A model generated the notes under the pieces. It saw nothing but the letters and a program-made list of their open reading frames with translations. It searched no databases and had not been told where the DNA came from. The position numbers and the translations under genes were made by a program. A DNA stretch of 64,000 nucleotides, taken from the NCBI RefSeq assembly GCF_001940525.2, contig NZ_CP019438.1:1-64000 (forward strand). The letters run 5' to 3'. The stretch is from Thioclava nitratireducens. GTDB lineage: Bacteria > Pseudomonadota > Alphaproteobacteria > Rhodobacterales > Rhodobacteraceae. This document shows positions 55,185 to 63,924 of the stretch, piece by piece. Within the stretch, counting starts at the first letter, position 1, and each line of letters starts with the position of its first letter.

Positions 55185-56222
55185 TCATAGCCCGGCCGCC
55201 TTCGTGAGGTTTACGCGGAACCGATCTTTGCGGCGTTGATAGCGGCGGGTCATTTCCGCTGAGGCGTGGCCGAGATGTTTCTGCACATGGCGTTCGTCCA
55301 CCTCGGCCCAGCTTGCGAGCCCCGCACGCAGGCTATGGCCGGAGAATAGCGCGAGCCTTTCGGCTTCGGGAAGATCGCTGCGGATGCCGGCTGCGAGGAC
55401 GGTCTGCTTGATCAACCGCGCAACATGACGGTCGTTGAGCCGTGCCTCGAGCGCCCGACGCCCATCGCGCGAGACGCGCACGAAGAGGGGGCCGAAACCG
55501 ATCTTTGCGAAGCGCAGCCATTGCTCGAGCGCGTGGACCGGGCAACTGCGTCCTGAGGTGCCGCGCCCGATCTCGACCTCGCGCCAGCCGGTCTTCGCGT
55601 TCAGCGTCAGCACCGCACCGTCTTCCATTATCTCTACCCAACCGCGCCCGTCGATCGTCTCGTCTCGCGCATGATCCAGACCGGTGATCTCCGATCGCCG
55701 CAGGCCGCCAGCATAGCCGAGCAGAAGGATCGCGCGGTCCCGCAAACCGCGCAGGTCGTGGGGCAGGGTGGCCGCCATGGCGAGGATCTCCTCGGGAGCG
55801 ATCGCCTCCTTCTGCTTCGGTGGACGCGCATGACGGCGACGGATGCCAGCGAGTACGGTGGCGATATGCCGGTTGCGTCGGTCGATGGTGAAACCGCGCT
55901 GCGCCACGTTCCAGGTTAGGCCCGAGAGCCGCCGCTCGATTGTGGGCACGGACAGGCCCGCCATGTTGTCAGCCGGCGCGGCGAGATCCGCAAGATAGAG
56001 TCCGATCATCTCGGGCGACGGGGGCAGGTCGTCCGCGCCCTTCATCCGGCACCATCGCGCGAAATGCGCCCAATCCGCAGCATAGGCTGAAAGCGTATTG
56101 TCCGCCGCCGATTGCTGCGCGTAGCCCCGCGCGGTCTCCACGAGGCGATCGAGCGCGCCGGAACCCGCGACATGTGCGGGCAGGGCAGGGGATGCGTCGG
56201 GGGCGTCGGGGCTGTCGCTCAT
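55185..56222 (-). CDS. tyrosine recombinase (XerC/D-like), intact copy
   Basis: 345 residues from the ATG at 56222. N-terminal SAM-like DNA-binding domain (DNTLSAYAADWAHFARWCRM) and catalytic domain with R in GYAGGLRRSEI, H-x2-R in GHSLRAG, H in LGHAS and the nucleophile Y in TRRYQRRKD. Probably resolves multimers or acts at the palindromic site in its own upstream region. Divergent from DUF1403 copy 2. Copy 1 (48095-48600) is decayed. Confidence 0.92.
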   Translation of the reverse strand: MSDSPDAPDASPALPAHVAGSGALDRLVETARGYAQQSAADNTLSAYAADWAHFARWCRMKGADDLPPSPEMIGLYLADLAAPADNMAGLSVPTIERRLSGLTWNVAQRGFTIDRRNRHIATVLAGIRRRHARPPKQKEAIAPEEILAMAATLPHDLRGLRDRAILLLGYAGGLRRSEITGLDHARDETIDGRGWVEIMEDGAVLTLNAKTGWREVEIGRGTSGRSCPVHALEQWLRFAKIGFGPLFVRVSRDGRRALEARLNDRHVARLIKQTVLAAGIRSDLPEAERLALFSGHSLRAGLASWAEVDERHVQKHLGHASAEMTRRYQRRKDRFRVNLTKAAGL

Positions 56223-56358
56223 CGGATAGGCTCCTGAAGGCACGTTTCGGACGGCTGCCAACTGGCAGGAAATTGGTCGCCTGTAGGACACCGCCGGTGC
56301 CTGCTTAACGTGGCTTCTTCCCGGCAAATGCCCGCAGGTTTCAGCTTAGTCGACGTGG

Positions 56359-56383
56359 GTCCGATAATGCAAGATTATTGGAC
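56359..56383. other. palindromic site between recombinase and DUF1403, copy 2
   Basis: GTCCGATAAT-GCAAG-ATTATTGGAC: 10-bp arms with one mismatch and a 5-bp centre. Reads as ATAA-N7-TTAT at the core, like Xer sites. Conserved position with 47951-47975. Confidence 0.55.
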
Positions 56384-56460
56384 ATAAAGCCCACCGACAA
56401 AGCGGGGCGGTTTTGCGGTAATTTTCTGGCTAAAAGCGCCGCGGAGAGGTAGGCTGAATC

Positions 56461-57345
56461 ATGACGTCGCAGAAGCCCGACATCTCAGACGCTCGCGTAA
56501 CCCTACCGCAGCTGCCGGCCTGGGTCACGCAGGGACATCGCGAAACCCCTGAAGATGTGGCGTTTTTGTCGGGCGCGACTCTGATCCACCTGCGCCTGGT
56601 GTTGACGCGAGACGACCCCCACCAAGCCTTGTTACGCGAACGCCTGGCCCTGCGCGCAGCGGAAGTCTGTGCGACGCATTCGGGCCGCCCCGAGCGCGCA
56701 GCGGAGTTGCGCGACGCCGTGCATCTGTTGCGCGAGGGCGATCTGCCGGGGCCTGCGGGCGAGAACTATCTTGCATGGCGGCGCGCGGTGGAGAGGCCGG
56801 TGTCGGGCGCGGCGCTGCAACGTGCTCTGCCGGGTCACCCGCCGGAGGCGCTCAACGGCTGGTTTGCCGCGGGGCAGGGGGCGCCGGTCGCGCAGGCGGC
56901 GGGCGTTCTGGAGGCGGTGCTCGCAGACGCCCCGCGTGCGCTTCTCGCGGCGCTGATCCTCGCTGATGCCGCCTTGGCGCAGGCGCTTGGTTGGAGCCAT
57001 GTGACGCCATTACTCGCCAATGGTCTGAAGCGCGCCGATCTGCGCCTGAAGGAAGCGAATCTGCGTCTCGCTTGCCATCGTGCCGTGCATTCTGCTGGGA
57101 TCGAGGCCGCCCGGCTGTCAACAAACCTTACGCGCCGAACCGCCCGGCTGCGCGCCGTGGCGCCAAAGCTGCGGGCGAAAGGGGCGGCGGAGGCGGTGAC
57201 GTTATTCCTCACCCGGGACGCAATCGCCCCGGCCGCCCTGCCGCTGCCCGATCGTGCCGCGCGGCGGCTGTGCGACCGGCTCGTCCAACTGGGGGCGATC
57301 CGCGAGCTGACCGGGCGCGATACCTTCCGCCTATATGGTGTGTGA
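56461..57345 (+). CDS. DUF1403 family protein, copy 2
   Basis: 294 residues, same length as copy 1 and similar along its whole length (DISDARVTLPQLPAWVTQGH against DISDAYETLPHLPAWVTRGH). No catalytic motif known for the family. Two bp separate it from scpB copy 2, so the pair is an operon; a role with the ScpB-like protein in plasmid maintenance is inference. Confidence 0.87.
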   Translation: MTSQKPDISDARVTLPQLPAWVTQGHRETPEDVAFLSGATLIHLRLVLTRDDPHQALLRERLALRAAEVCATHSGRPERAAELRDAVHLLREGDLPGPAGENYLAWRRAVERPVSGAALQRALPGHPPEALNGWFAAGQGAPVAQAAGVLEAVLADAPRALLAALILADAALAQALGWSHVTPLLANGLKRADLRLKEANLRLACHRAVHSAGIEAARLSTNLTRRTARLRAVAPKLRAKGAAEAVTLFLTRDAIAPAALPLPDRAARRLCDRLVQLGAIRELTGRDTFRLYGV

Positions 57346-57347
57346 GC

Positions 57348-57935
57348 ATGGCGAAGGACCGGACACCGCTGGACCGCGAGCTCGAGGATCTGCCGCCAGA
57401 CCTCCGCTGGCGCGAATGGATGCGGCGGATCGAGGCGGTTCTGTTCGCTTCCGCAACGCCAGTGCCGCGCGGCGATCTGGCGCGCGTGGTGGGGCAGGGG
57501 GCATCGGTCGACCTGCTGATTGCCGATCTCTCAGCCGATCTGGAGGGCCGCGCCTTCGAGCTCGCGCGCGTTGCCGATGGCTGGATGCTGCGCACCCGAC
57601 CGGCCTATGCACCCGCAATCCGGGCGGCAGCGGATGTCGGGAATCAGCTCTTCGATCTGAGCGAATTCGACATAGCCGTGCTCGCCGCCATCGCGTATCA
57701 CCAGCCGATCACCCGCGACGGGCTGAAGGACATTTTCGGGAAGGAAATCAGCCGCGACCTTACGGGCCGCTTGCACGCGCGCGGCCTGATCGCCACCGGC
57801 CCCCGCGCCCCCCAACGCGGCGCGCCGTTTACTTTCGTTACCACCGATCAGTTCCTCGCGGCCTTCGATCTGGAGACACTTGTAGACTTGCCGGAGCGGG
57901 AACACCTCGACGATGCCGGGCTGGGTCCCGCGTAG
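57348..57935 (+). CDS. scpB: ScpB-like protein, copy 2
   Basis: 195 residues, winged-helix kleisin partner family, nearly identical to copy 1 in the core (IAYHQPITRDGLKDIFGKEI), differing mainly at the termini (shorter C-terminus). Same operon structure as copy 1. Whether it pairs with the chromosomal SMC-ScpA or acts alone cannot be told. Confidence 0.87.
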   Translation: MAKDRTPLDRELEDLPPDLRWREWMRRIEAVLFASATPVPRGDLARVVGQGASVDLLIADLSADLEGRAFELARVADGWMLRTRPAYAPAIRAAADVGNQLFDLSEFDIAVLAAIAYHQPITRDGLKDIFGKEISRDLTGRLHARGLIATGPRAPQRGAPFTFVTTDQFLAAFDLETLVDLPEREHLDDAGLGPA

Positions 57936-58033
57936 CGAGATGCGTGTGATGGTCGTTTGGTGCGGCTTCTAACAGGCATATTGTGATAGATCTAATGGAC
58001 ATTTGGTGGAAGCGGTGATAGGCATCCCGTGAG

Positions 58034-59323
58034 ATGGATGAAATTGATGAATACCTTCCGCGACACCTGACGCCTGAACTGCAGGAAGCTTTGGCAACTG
58101 CACGCGTTGTCAACCTTGTCGGACCACGGCAGGTCGGTAAGACGACCCTTGTTCGTGACCTGTTTAAGAGGGGACGGTTCATCACGCTGGACGATGGGGC
58201 GATCTTGGCGGCGATGGAGGCCGACCCCGAAGGCCAGCTGACAAGCCTTGCGGAAGAACTAGCTGACGCACCGGTTATCATCGATGAGGCGCAAAGGTCG
58301 CCGAAGCTCGCGTTGGCCATCAAGAAAATCGTCGATCGCAACCGCCGGAAAGGGCAGTTCGTCCTGACGGGATCATCGAACGTATTCACCACGGCGGAGG
58401 TCGCTGACTCGCTGGCGGGCCGGATGCAGACGCTCAAGCTCTGGCCGCTGACGACCGCCGAGGTCAATCGCGCGCCAGCGAGCCGGTTGATCGATTGGGC
58501 GATGCAGTCCGTCCCGGCGCTGCCGCAGATCTCGGATCCCGCGCACTTGGGGCGCAAAGATTATGTCGACCTCATCCTCAGGGGCGGATACCCCGAAATC
58601 CGCACGCTGCCTCTTAGGTCACGCCAGCGGCAGTATCGCGATTATATCGATGCGGTGGTGGATCGAGACGTGGCTGACGTCATGCCGGTTCGGAAGCCTG
58701 ATGCACTTCGGTTCTTGATCGATCAAATGGCGGCTCGGACTGCGCAAGAGATCAACACGTCCGAATTGGCAAAACTGGCAAAGCTCAAGCGCGAGACAGT
58801 TGATCAATATCTCGACATTCTCATGCGGCTCTCATTGGTGACCAAGCTGAGCGCGTGGATGCCGGGAGAGAGCAAGCGGGATATCAAGCAACCGAAGTTC
58901 CACTTCGTGGATACCGGGATTGCCTGTGCGCTTCGCCGACTGAACGACAGATCTTTTGACATCGGCAACAGCCCCGAAGCTCTGGGCGGCCTTTTGGAAA
59001 GCTTCGTCGTCGGCGAGTTGCAGCGCGCTCTGCCGATGCAGGACGAAGATTATCGTCTCTATCATTGGCGCAGCGCAGACCGCAGGGAAGTCGACATTCT
59101 GATCGATGGAGGGCACCGGTTGGTTGGGATCGAAGTCAAGGCAGCGACCACGGTTGCGGCCGGCGATTTCAAGCACCTGAGGTGGTTCGCCACCGATGGC
59201 CCGGGAAAAGGCCGCAGCACCGTAGGGATCGTATTCTACCTCGGGCATGAAAAGCTGACCCTGGGGGAGGGCAACTTCGCGCTGCCGCTCAGTTCGCTTT
59301 GGGCGGCGGTGGATTTGAACTAA
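58034..59323 (+). CDS. AAA_14 / DUF4143 family ATPase
   Basis: 429 residues: P-loop domain with Walker A at 30-38 (GPRQVGKTT), Walker B at 81-87 (VIIDEAQ) and sensor LTGSSNVF; helical linker; C-terminal DUF4143 nuclease-like domain (FHFVDTGIACALRRLND; DRREVDILIDGGHRLVGIEVKA, with the E-x-K of a PD-(D/E)xK-type fold). Common on mobile DNA; role uncertain (possibly DNA or stress related). Stands alone 98 bp after scpB. Confidence 0.9.
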   Translation: MDEIDEYLPRHLTPELQEALATARVVNLVGPRQVGKTTLVRDLFKRGRFITLDDGAILAAMEADPEGQLTSLAEELADAPVIIDEAQRSPKLALAIKKIVDRNRRKGQFVLTGSSNVFTTAEVADSLAGRMQTLKLWPLTTAEVNRAPASRLIDWAMQSVPALPQISDPAHLGRKDYVDLILRGGYPEIRTLPLRSRQRQYRDYIDAVVDRDVADVMPVRKPDALRFLIDQMAARTAQEINTSELAKLAKLKRETVDQYLDILMRLSLVTKLSAWMPGESKRDIKQPKFHFVDTGIACALRRLNDRSFDIGNSPEALGGLLESFVVGELQRALPMQDEDYRLYHWRSADRREVDILIDGGHRLVGIEVKAATTVAAGDFKHLRWFATDGPGKGRSTVGIVFYLGHEKLTLGEGNFALPLSSLWAAVDLN

Positions 59324-59664
59324 TCGAGCCCAAGTTTGGGGAGAGGCGGGAAAGAACCACAAGGTCGGCGAGGTCTTCCCCCGCTTGCCTGTCGCGTGAT
59401 CTGCACGCTGACTTTTCAAACGTGCTTACGCCGCCGCACAATCAACAGCCCCGTCGATAAGCAGGTGGAGGACCTTGGAGCGGGTGCGGATACCCACTGA
59501 CCTGCCATGGGTCTTTCATCCAGCCACGACCGGAGCCAGGTTGTGTTGCTCTTGCCTACGTTTTCTAGCCCGCCGGACGTCGGAGTTTCCGACCTTTGTC
59601 ACGATGGGGGGCTGGCTGTGCCAAAGCACGGACACCCGAACCTTGCGGTCCGGGTGTGCCTTTT
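59324..59664. other. intergenic stretch after the ATPase, no gene recognised
   Basis: About 340 bp. Open frames exist but have no ribosome-binding site and no motif I recognise; they cover the possible CRISPR relic that follows. Nothing else supported. Confidence 0.4.
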
Positions 59665-59746
59665 CCCCGCACATGCGGGGGACGCGCCATGCCTTACGAC
59701 GAGGATAGTCGCTGAGTTCGGTTCATCCCTGCACATGCAGGAGAAC
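59665..59746 (+). CRISPR. possible relic of a type I-E array (two degenerate repeats)
   Basis: Two copies of an I-E-like stem: TTTTCCCCGCACATGCGGGG (59661-59680) and GTTCATCCCTGCACATGCAG (59721-59740), offset by 62 bp where I-E arrays use 61. The second begins with the GGTTCATCCC seen in I-E repeats. No cas genes and no further repeats found within 100 bp on either side, so at most a decayed two-repeat remnant. Confidence 0.4.
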
Positions 59747-59904
59747 TCATTCAGGCTGGCGATGGCCTCCGTTGACCGGAGGCGGGCTGAGCGGGATTTT
59801 CCGCGGCCCTGACTCTTAAATAGGTTTGGCGACTCTCCTGCGGAAACCCGATCCGAGCCGGGAAGGTCATTTTTTGTTATGACCTCGCGTCAACTCTCGT
59901 CGGG

Positions 59905-60800
59905 TCACCGCCTATTCGCCTACTAACTATCCCTCATTGCGTGTGGTCGGGAGAGGCGACGATAACCGCCTCTCCCATGTGACATGGGTCGCTTCATGCG
60001 CAGACGGAAATGAAAATCTGGCTCGCGCCACATTTTTTTCCGCCGTTGCTCCGACCGTGAGCGGCCGGATGAAGCCTGACCCCCACCACCTGTTCGGCGG
60101 TCATCCTCGGGTCAGTCCCAGTTTTTTCTCAGCCACCTATTCGGCAGCTAACGAACTTTATCCCTCAAGGGGTGTGGTGGCGAGAGGCGACGATAGCCGC
60201 CTCTCCCATTTGATATGGGTCGCTTCCCGCGCGGACGGAAATGAAAATCTGGCTGGCGCCGCATTTTTTTCCGCCGTTGCTCCGACAGTGACCTGCCGAA
60301 CGAAGCCTGCCCCCCCACCGCCTGTTCGGCGGTCATTCGCGGGTCAGTGCCCAGTTTCTTCTCAGCCGCCTATTCGGCGGCCAACATTAGCCCTCGTGGG
60401 CTGGGAGAGGCGACGATAACCGCCTCTCCAGAATGAGATGGGTCGCTTCATGCGCGGACGGAAATGAAAATCTGGCTGGCGCCGCATTTTTTCCGCCGTC
60501 GCTCCGGCAGTGACCTGCCGGATGAAGACTGACCCCACCGCCTGTTCGGCGGTCATCCTCGGGTCAGTGCCCAGTTTCTTCTCAGCCGCCTATTCGGCGG
60601 CCAACGTTAGCCCTCAAGGGGTGTGGTGGCGAGAGGCGACGATAACCGCCTCTCCCCTCTGATATGGGTCGCTTCACGCGCGGACGGAAATGAAAATCTG
60701 GCTCGCGCCACATTTTTTTCCGTCATTTATCCGGCAGTGACACGTCGGATAAATCCGGACCCCCAACCGCCTGTTCGGCCGTTCATGTTCCGGACCAGTG
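59905..60800. repeat. tandem array of four ~225-bp hairpin-rich units
   Basis: Units are recognised by GAGAGGCGACGATA at 59951, 60182, 60405 and 60631 (spacing 231, 223, 226), with part of an earlier unit from 59905. Each unit has three strong hairpins: GAGAGGCG..CGCCTCTC (8-bp stem), ACCGCC-TGTTC-GGCGGT and GCCGCC-TATTC-GGCGGC, and a well-kept single-stranded-looking block GACGGAAATGAAAATCTGGC followed by a T-run. Spacing is not a multiple of three in two intervals, so it is not conserved protein. Could be tandem structured RNAs, a replication/partition element or a recombination target; I cannot name it. Confidence 0.85.
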
Positions 60801-60886
60801 CGATGTCAGTAAAAATGAATGTGATGGACGCGAATTGAACGTGCTCATGCCGAAGACGATCACCCATTTCATCATCGGATAGGCCG

Positions 60887-61486
60887 TCACCTGATTTGCA
60901 ACTCGTCGCGGTGTATCTTGGGGTCTAAACGAGGATGCCAAAGAAAGGCTACTTCAACAAGAAGGCGACGATCCGGTTTTTCCCGATTTTCACGCATATC
61001 AATCGCTTGATCTTTTGTGCCCTTCGTAAACGCTGAAAGGGGAAGAAAGCCGGGCGCACAACCATCTTCCAGAGCCAGAACAGCCTCCACACCATGTTGG
61101 AGCGCCGAATACTGCCTGGATTGGACGTATGTCATCAATTTTTCGCGTATGGTCGTTTCTGCGTTCACAGCTTCGGTGATGATATTTTGCGCGGTGGACT
61201 GATCGATCGCAAGACGCTCGGCAGTTACGAACCCAAGAGCTTGGTTCCAGCTCATATTCGGGCGCAACCACTTCGACTGAACCCGGTTTGGATTATAATA
61301 CCAAGTGCGGTCTTCACCTTGCGAGCATACCCCGACCAAATCGAGTTCAGGGTGAATTGCCTCTCCGAAAATCTCTTCGAGATATTCGAACATGAAGTCA
61401 GCGATGTCTTCCAAGGTGCAGTAGGTATAGAGAGGCAGGTCGTCTTGTCCCATGAGAAAACATTTGTTGCTGTAGTAACAGGCCAT
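60887..61486 (-). CDS. unrecognised protein A of a paralogous pair (YYxNKC family)
   Basis: 199 residues, soluble, acidic. Begins MACYYSNKCFLM; paralogue at 63239-63793 begins MSSYYGNKCLLI and is colinear: VCSQ-x-E-xx-TW near 54, TAERLA-x-D near 88, APG-x-L near 145 and DQAID-x-RE near 161. No known domain recognised. No clear ribosome-binding site beyond AGG. Lies next to the hairpin array. An ancient plasmid/phage-type accessory protein is possible. Confidence 0.75.
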   Translation of the reverse strand: MACYYSNKCFLMGQDDLPLYTYCTLEDIADFMFEYLEEIFGEAIHPELDLVGVCSQGEDRTWYYNPNRVQSKWLRPNMSWNQALGFVTAERLAIDQSTAQNIITEAVNAETTIREKLMTYVQSRQYSALQHGVEAVLALEDGCAPGFLPLSAFTKGTKDQAIDMRENREKPDRRLLVEVAFLWHPRLDPKIHRDELQIR

Positions 61487-61661
61487 GTCTGGAGGTCCTT
61501 TTCGATAGGTGAGAAAAATGACGCGAACGCGAAAAGCTCGCCTAAATTAAATTCGATGTCGCGGCGATTTTACTTGGTTCGAACTCGGAGGAGGGGTGAA
61601 CGCCCGGGGGGCCACATTGAGTGATTGGCTACCGATTAAGTTCTCGCCTGACCACACTTGC

Positions 61662-61685
61662 GACTTGGTTTGACCTCTTTTCGGC
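61662..61685 (-). promoter_or_regulatory. shared upstream motif of the YYxNKC genes, copy A
   Basis: GACTTGGTTTGACCTC followed by TTTTCGGC, as read on the plus strand; present also before the paralogue at 63900-63924 with one extra T. It is 176 bp before gene A. Probably a promoter or operator element acting leftward. The stretch 61487-61910 holds no other feature I can support. Confidence 0.5.
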
Positions 61686-61910
61686 AATGTCAGGGAATCG
61701 CGATCTACTTCTAACCCTGTTTCGCCGTGCAACCGGCTGAGCATGGCGCGACGTAGGCTCCGGCAGAGACAGAGCCTAGATTTTCAGCCCGCAGCCTACG
61801 GTCCACCGTTTTCGAAATGCGCGAACAAGAATTGGACGGGACCGGTCGGGCCGCCTATCCTGATCAGCACGCATCTGCGGTGGTGCCGCGAAGAATCCGG
61901 AGGGCGCAAG

Positions 61911-62129
61911 ATGACGAAAAATCCGCACGATACCGGAGATGAGGCGCGCTCCGTCTCTGAAGAAAGCGCCAAGGCTGGGGAGGCTTGGTTGGAGGCATTT
62001 ACCGAGGCGATGTCCAAACCGACGGCTCAGGAGATTGCTTTCTTCGAAAGGCGGCGCGCGCTCGGGCTGGGAGTCGGACTGGATGGGAACGGCGATCTTG
62101 TTTACGCTCGCCAGTCTTATCGCCAATAG
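61911..62129 (+). CDS. hypothetical protein, 72 residues
   Basis: ATG at 61911 with a good CCGGAGGG eight bases upstream; the longer frame further upstream lacks one. MTKNPHDTGDEARSVSEE, then an amphipathic helix region AGEAWLEAFTEAMSKPTAQE. No domain recognised. Convergent with the next gene (8 bp apart). Confidence 0.6.
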   Translation: MTKNPHDTGDEARSVSEESAKAGEAWLEAFTEAMSKPTAQEIAFFERRRALGLGVGLDGNGDLVYARQSYRQ

Positions 62130-62137
62130 CCCAGGCT

Positions 62138-62413
62138 TCATTGGAAGCCATAAAGGATGTCGCGGATCTCATCCTCGAATAGGTCCAGTCCGATCAGATC
62201 GGCGAATTCCGCGCCCGCATCCGCTGAAATATCCATGAACTCGACGGCTCCGTTTTTCAGATCAGTGAGCAGTCCGGCGTAGGTTCCGTAGCCGAGGCCG
62301 CGAGCCGCGAGTTCCATCCTCAGGCTCGGACCGAGTTCCGGTATCGCCAGTGCAAGATGGCGCTTGAAGCGACGGATATCAGACATGTCGAGAGTGATGG
62401 TGGCGGGTTGCAT
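62138..62413 (-). CDS. hypothetical protein, 91 residues
   Basis: Good ribosome-binding site AAGGAGAG. Begins MQPATITLDMSDIRRFKRHL; acidic C-terminus (LIGLDLFEDEIRDILYGF). No domain recognised. It follows the 179-residue gene on the same strand after 84 bp, perhaps one unit with it. Confidence 0.6.
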   Translation of the reverse strand: MQPATITLDMSDIRRFKRHLALAIPELGPSLRMELAARGLGYGTYAGLLTDLKNGAVEFMDISADAGAEFADLIGLDLFEDEIRDILYGFQ

Positions 62414-62497
62414 GGTCTCTCCTTGAGCATCGGAGCAATGCTCCGCCCAGAGGCATTGACCATCTCGACGAAACGCAGAGCGGATTGCGCTTGGGTC

Positions 62498-63037
62498 TTA
62501 CTGGAAAGAGATGCAGCCCAAGTCGGCGCCCACTTCCAGAGCCACTTGCCATTTCAGAAAGTGGTAGATGAAAACCATGCAGGGGTGTTCGTGAGCGAGC
62601 TGGGCATGCTCTTTGAAATCACGCTCGAGCTTTTTCACAACGCTCGTGCTCAGAGTTCCTTCGCTCTCCGAGAAGTGGATGAGTTGGGAGAAGGGCGCGT
62701 GGGGCGAGTGAAAGGAATGGTGAAAATAAGCATCGAGTTTGTCACTGTCCTGGTCGCTCTCGGCACCGTAGTCCGGTGCATTCCGCGCGATTGCGAGCGC
62801 ACAGAGCTCGGATTTGAATGTCTTGATGTAGTCATATGATCCCGCCTCGAAGCGATGGTGCTCATCGTAATCGTAGGGTTTTCCCGGTTCGAGCTCTGGC
62901 GCGTAATGCGCGAAATCGGGGTCGATGACCGGAGCGAAAGCGCGGTTGGGAATGCGGGGTGCAGACGCGCGCTTTTTCATGTCGCGGGAGGCATCAATGC
63001 GGCGAAGATTGCTGAATGCATGAACAGTGAGGCCCAT
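62498..63037 (-). CDS. hypothetical protein, 179 residues
   Basis: GGAGAAA precedes the ATG. MGLTVHAFSNLRRIDASRDM, then an acidic aromatic middle (YDYDEHHRFEAGSYDYIKTF) and FVS-like C-terminal helices (CMVFIYHFLKWQVALEVG). Family not recognised; the opening MGLxVHAF and the histidine/tyrosine-rich middle resemble small phage/plasmid orphans. 201 bp after gene B on the same strand. Confidence 0.62.
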   Translation of the reverse strand: MGLTVHAFSNLRRIDASRDMKKRASAPRIPNRAFAPVIDPDFAHYAPELEPGKPYDYDEHHRFEAGSYDYIKTFKSELCALAIARNAPDYGAESDQDSDKLDAYFHHSFHSPHAPFSQLIHFSESEGTLSTSVVKKLERDFKEHAQLAHEHPCMVFIYHFLKWQVALEVGADLGCISFQ

Positions 63038-63238
63038 GGTATTTCTCCAGAATAGGGGTGGTTAAGGTAGATGTGCGTGCAAACCGAGCAGCGGGGTGAC
63101 CAGCCGCTAGGCGGGGCTCGGTTCAAGTCCGAATTTTTGTGACGGGAAGATCTAGGCGGTAGCGTTTGACTCGCTGCTAGCGCAGCGCTCTGAGCGGGCT
63201 TTGGCTGGGCGCGTCTCTTGGCGCGTGTAAGCTTCGAC

Positions 63239-63793
63239 CTAGCGCCAATGGTAGGCGATCTCGACGAGCAGGCCGGGATCGGCAGGATCGCGGGCTTCGC
63301 GGAGGTCGATTGCCTGATCGAGTTCTTCTTTGACGAAGCTATTCCAGCCAAGTAACCCTGGCGCGGTCCCGGAATTTAGCGACGACAGGGCGTCGGCGCG
63401 CCTGCTGAGAGCGCCATAGTTCTCGTCGCGTAGGTCGTCGAACATCATGTTCTTCAGGATCGGCTCGGCGGTTGCAGGATCACTGCAGATTTTGCTGGCG
63501 GTGTCTTCGTCGAGCGCGAGGCGTTCCGCGGTGATCCTTACCAGAATCTGGTCCCAGTTCAGCTCTTCGCTGAGCCACTTGGGCGCGGCGTCGCTGCGAT
63601 CCGCGCACCAGGTCTGGTTCTCGCGCTGCGAACACACAGCGATGACTTCGAGCGACGGGGGCTCAGACTCTCCGAACTGCATTTCGACGTAGTCGTAAAG
63701 ATGGGCTTCAAGGTCCGCGACACCGACGGCCTCACCCAGATCGAGGTCGGCTTTGGTTATGAGCAGGCACTTATTGCCGTAATATGAGCTCAT
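63239..63793 (-). CDS. unrecognised protein B of a paralogous pair (YYxNKC family)
   Basis: 184 residues, paralogue of gene A with about a third of positions recognisably shared, including MxxYYxNKC at the start and LLVE-x-A-xx-W near the end. Different middle length. Function unknown. Upstream motif at 63900-63924. Confidence 0.75.
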   Translation of the reverse strand: MSSYYGNKCLLITKADLDLGEAVGVADLEAHLYDYVEMQFGESEPPSLEVIAVCSQRENQTWCADRSDAAPKWLSEELNWDQILVRITAERLALDEDTASKICSDPATAEPILKNMMFDDLRDENYGALSRRADALSSLNSGTAPGLLGWNSFVKEELDQAIDLREARDPADPGLLVEIAYHWR

Positions 63794-63899
63794 GATCAGG
63801 TTTCCTTTTTCTTGCGGCGGTTGGGCGTGGGAGGGGGCAGCCGCGGTAAACGTGTGTCGGCGATGGCTAGCCGCACGATCCCGTTTTGGCCATGCTCTG

Positions 63900-63924
63900 G
63901 ACTTGGTTTGACCTCTTTTTCGGC
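63900..63924 (-). promoter_or_regulatory. shared upstream motif of the YYxNKC genes, copy B
   Basis: Same 24-25 bp sequence as at 61662-61685, here 107 bp before gene B. Conservation over otherwise different flanks suggests common control. The last 76 bp of the window show nothing else. Confidence 0.5.

Larger units (their letters stand above)
55185..57935 (+). repeat. inverted module copy 2 (recombinase-DUF1403-scpB)
   Basis: Mirror copy of 46377-48600 with all three genes intact. Similarity covers the genes and the divergent intergenic region, including the AAAGCGCCGCGG stretch before DUF1403. Confidence 0.85.

Noticed and set aside
59937..60419. 160-codon frame across the tandem units
   Set aside because: Frame is lost between units (223 and 226 bp), hairpin symmetry is the conserved trait, no ribosome-binding site.
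60290..60610. GCCGCCTATTCGGCGGC resembles the core of type I-F CRISPR repeats
   Set aside because: Hairpins within a unit are 48 bp apart instead of 60, and the sequence between them is conserved from unit to unit, unlike spacers.
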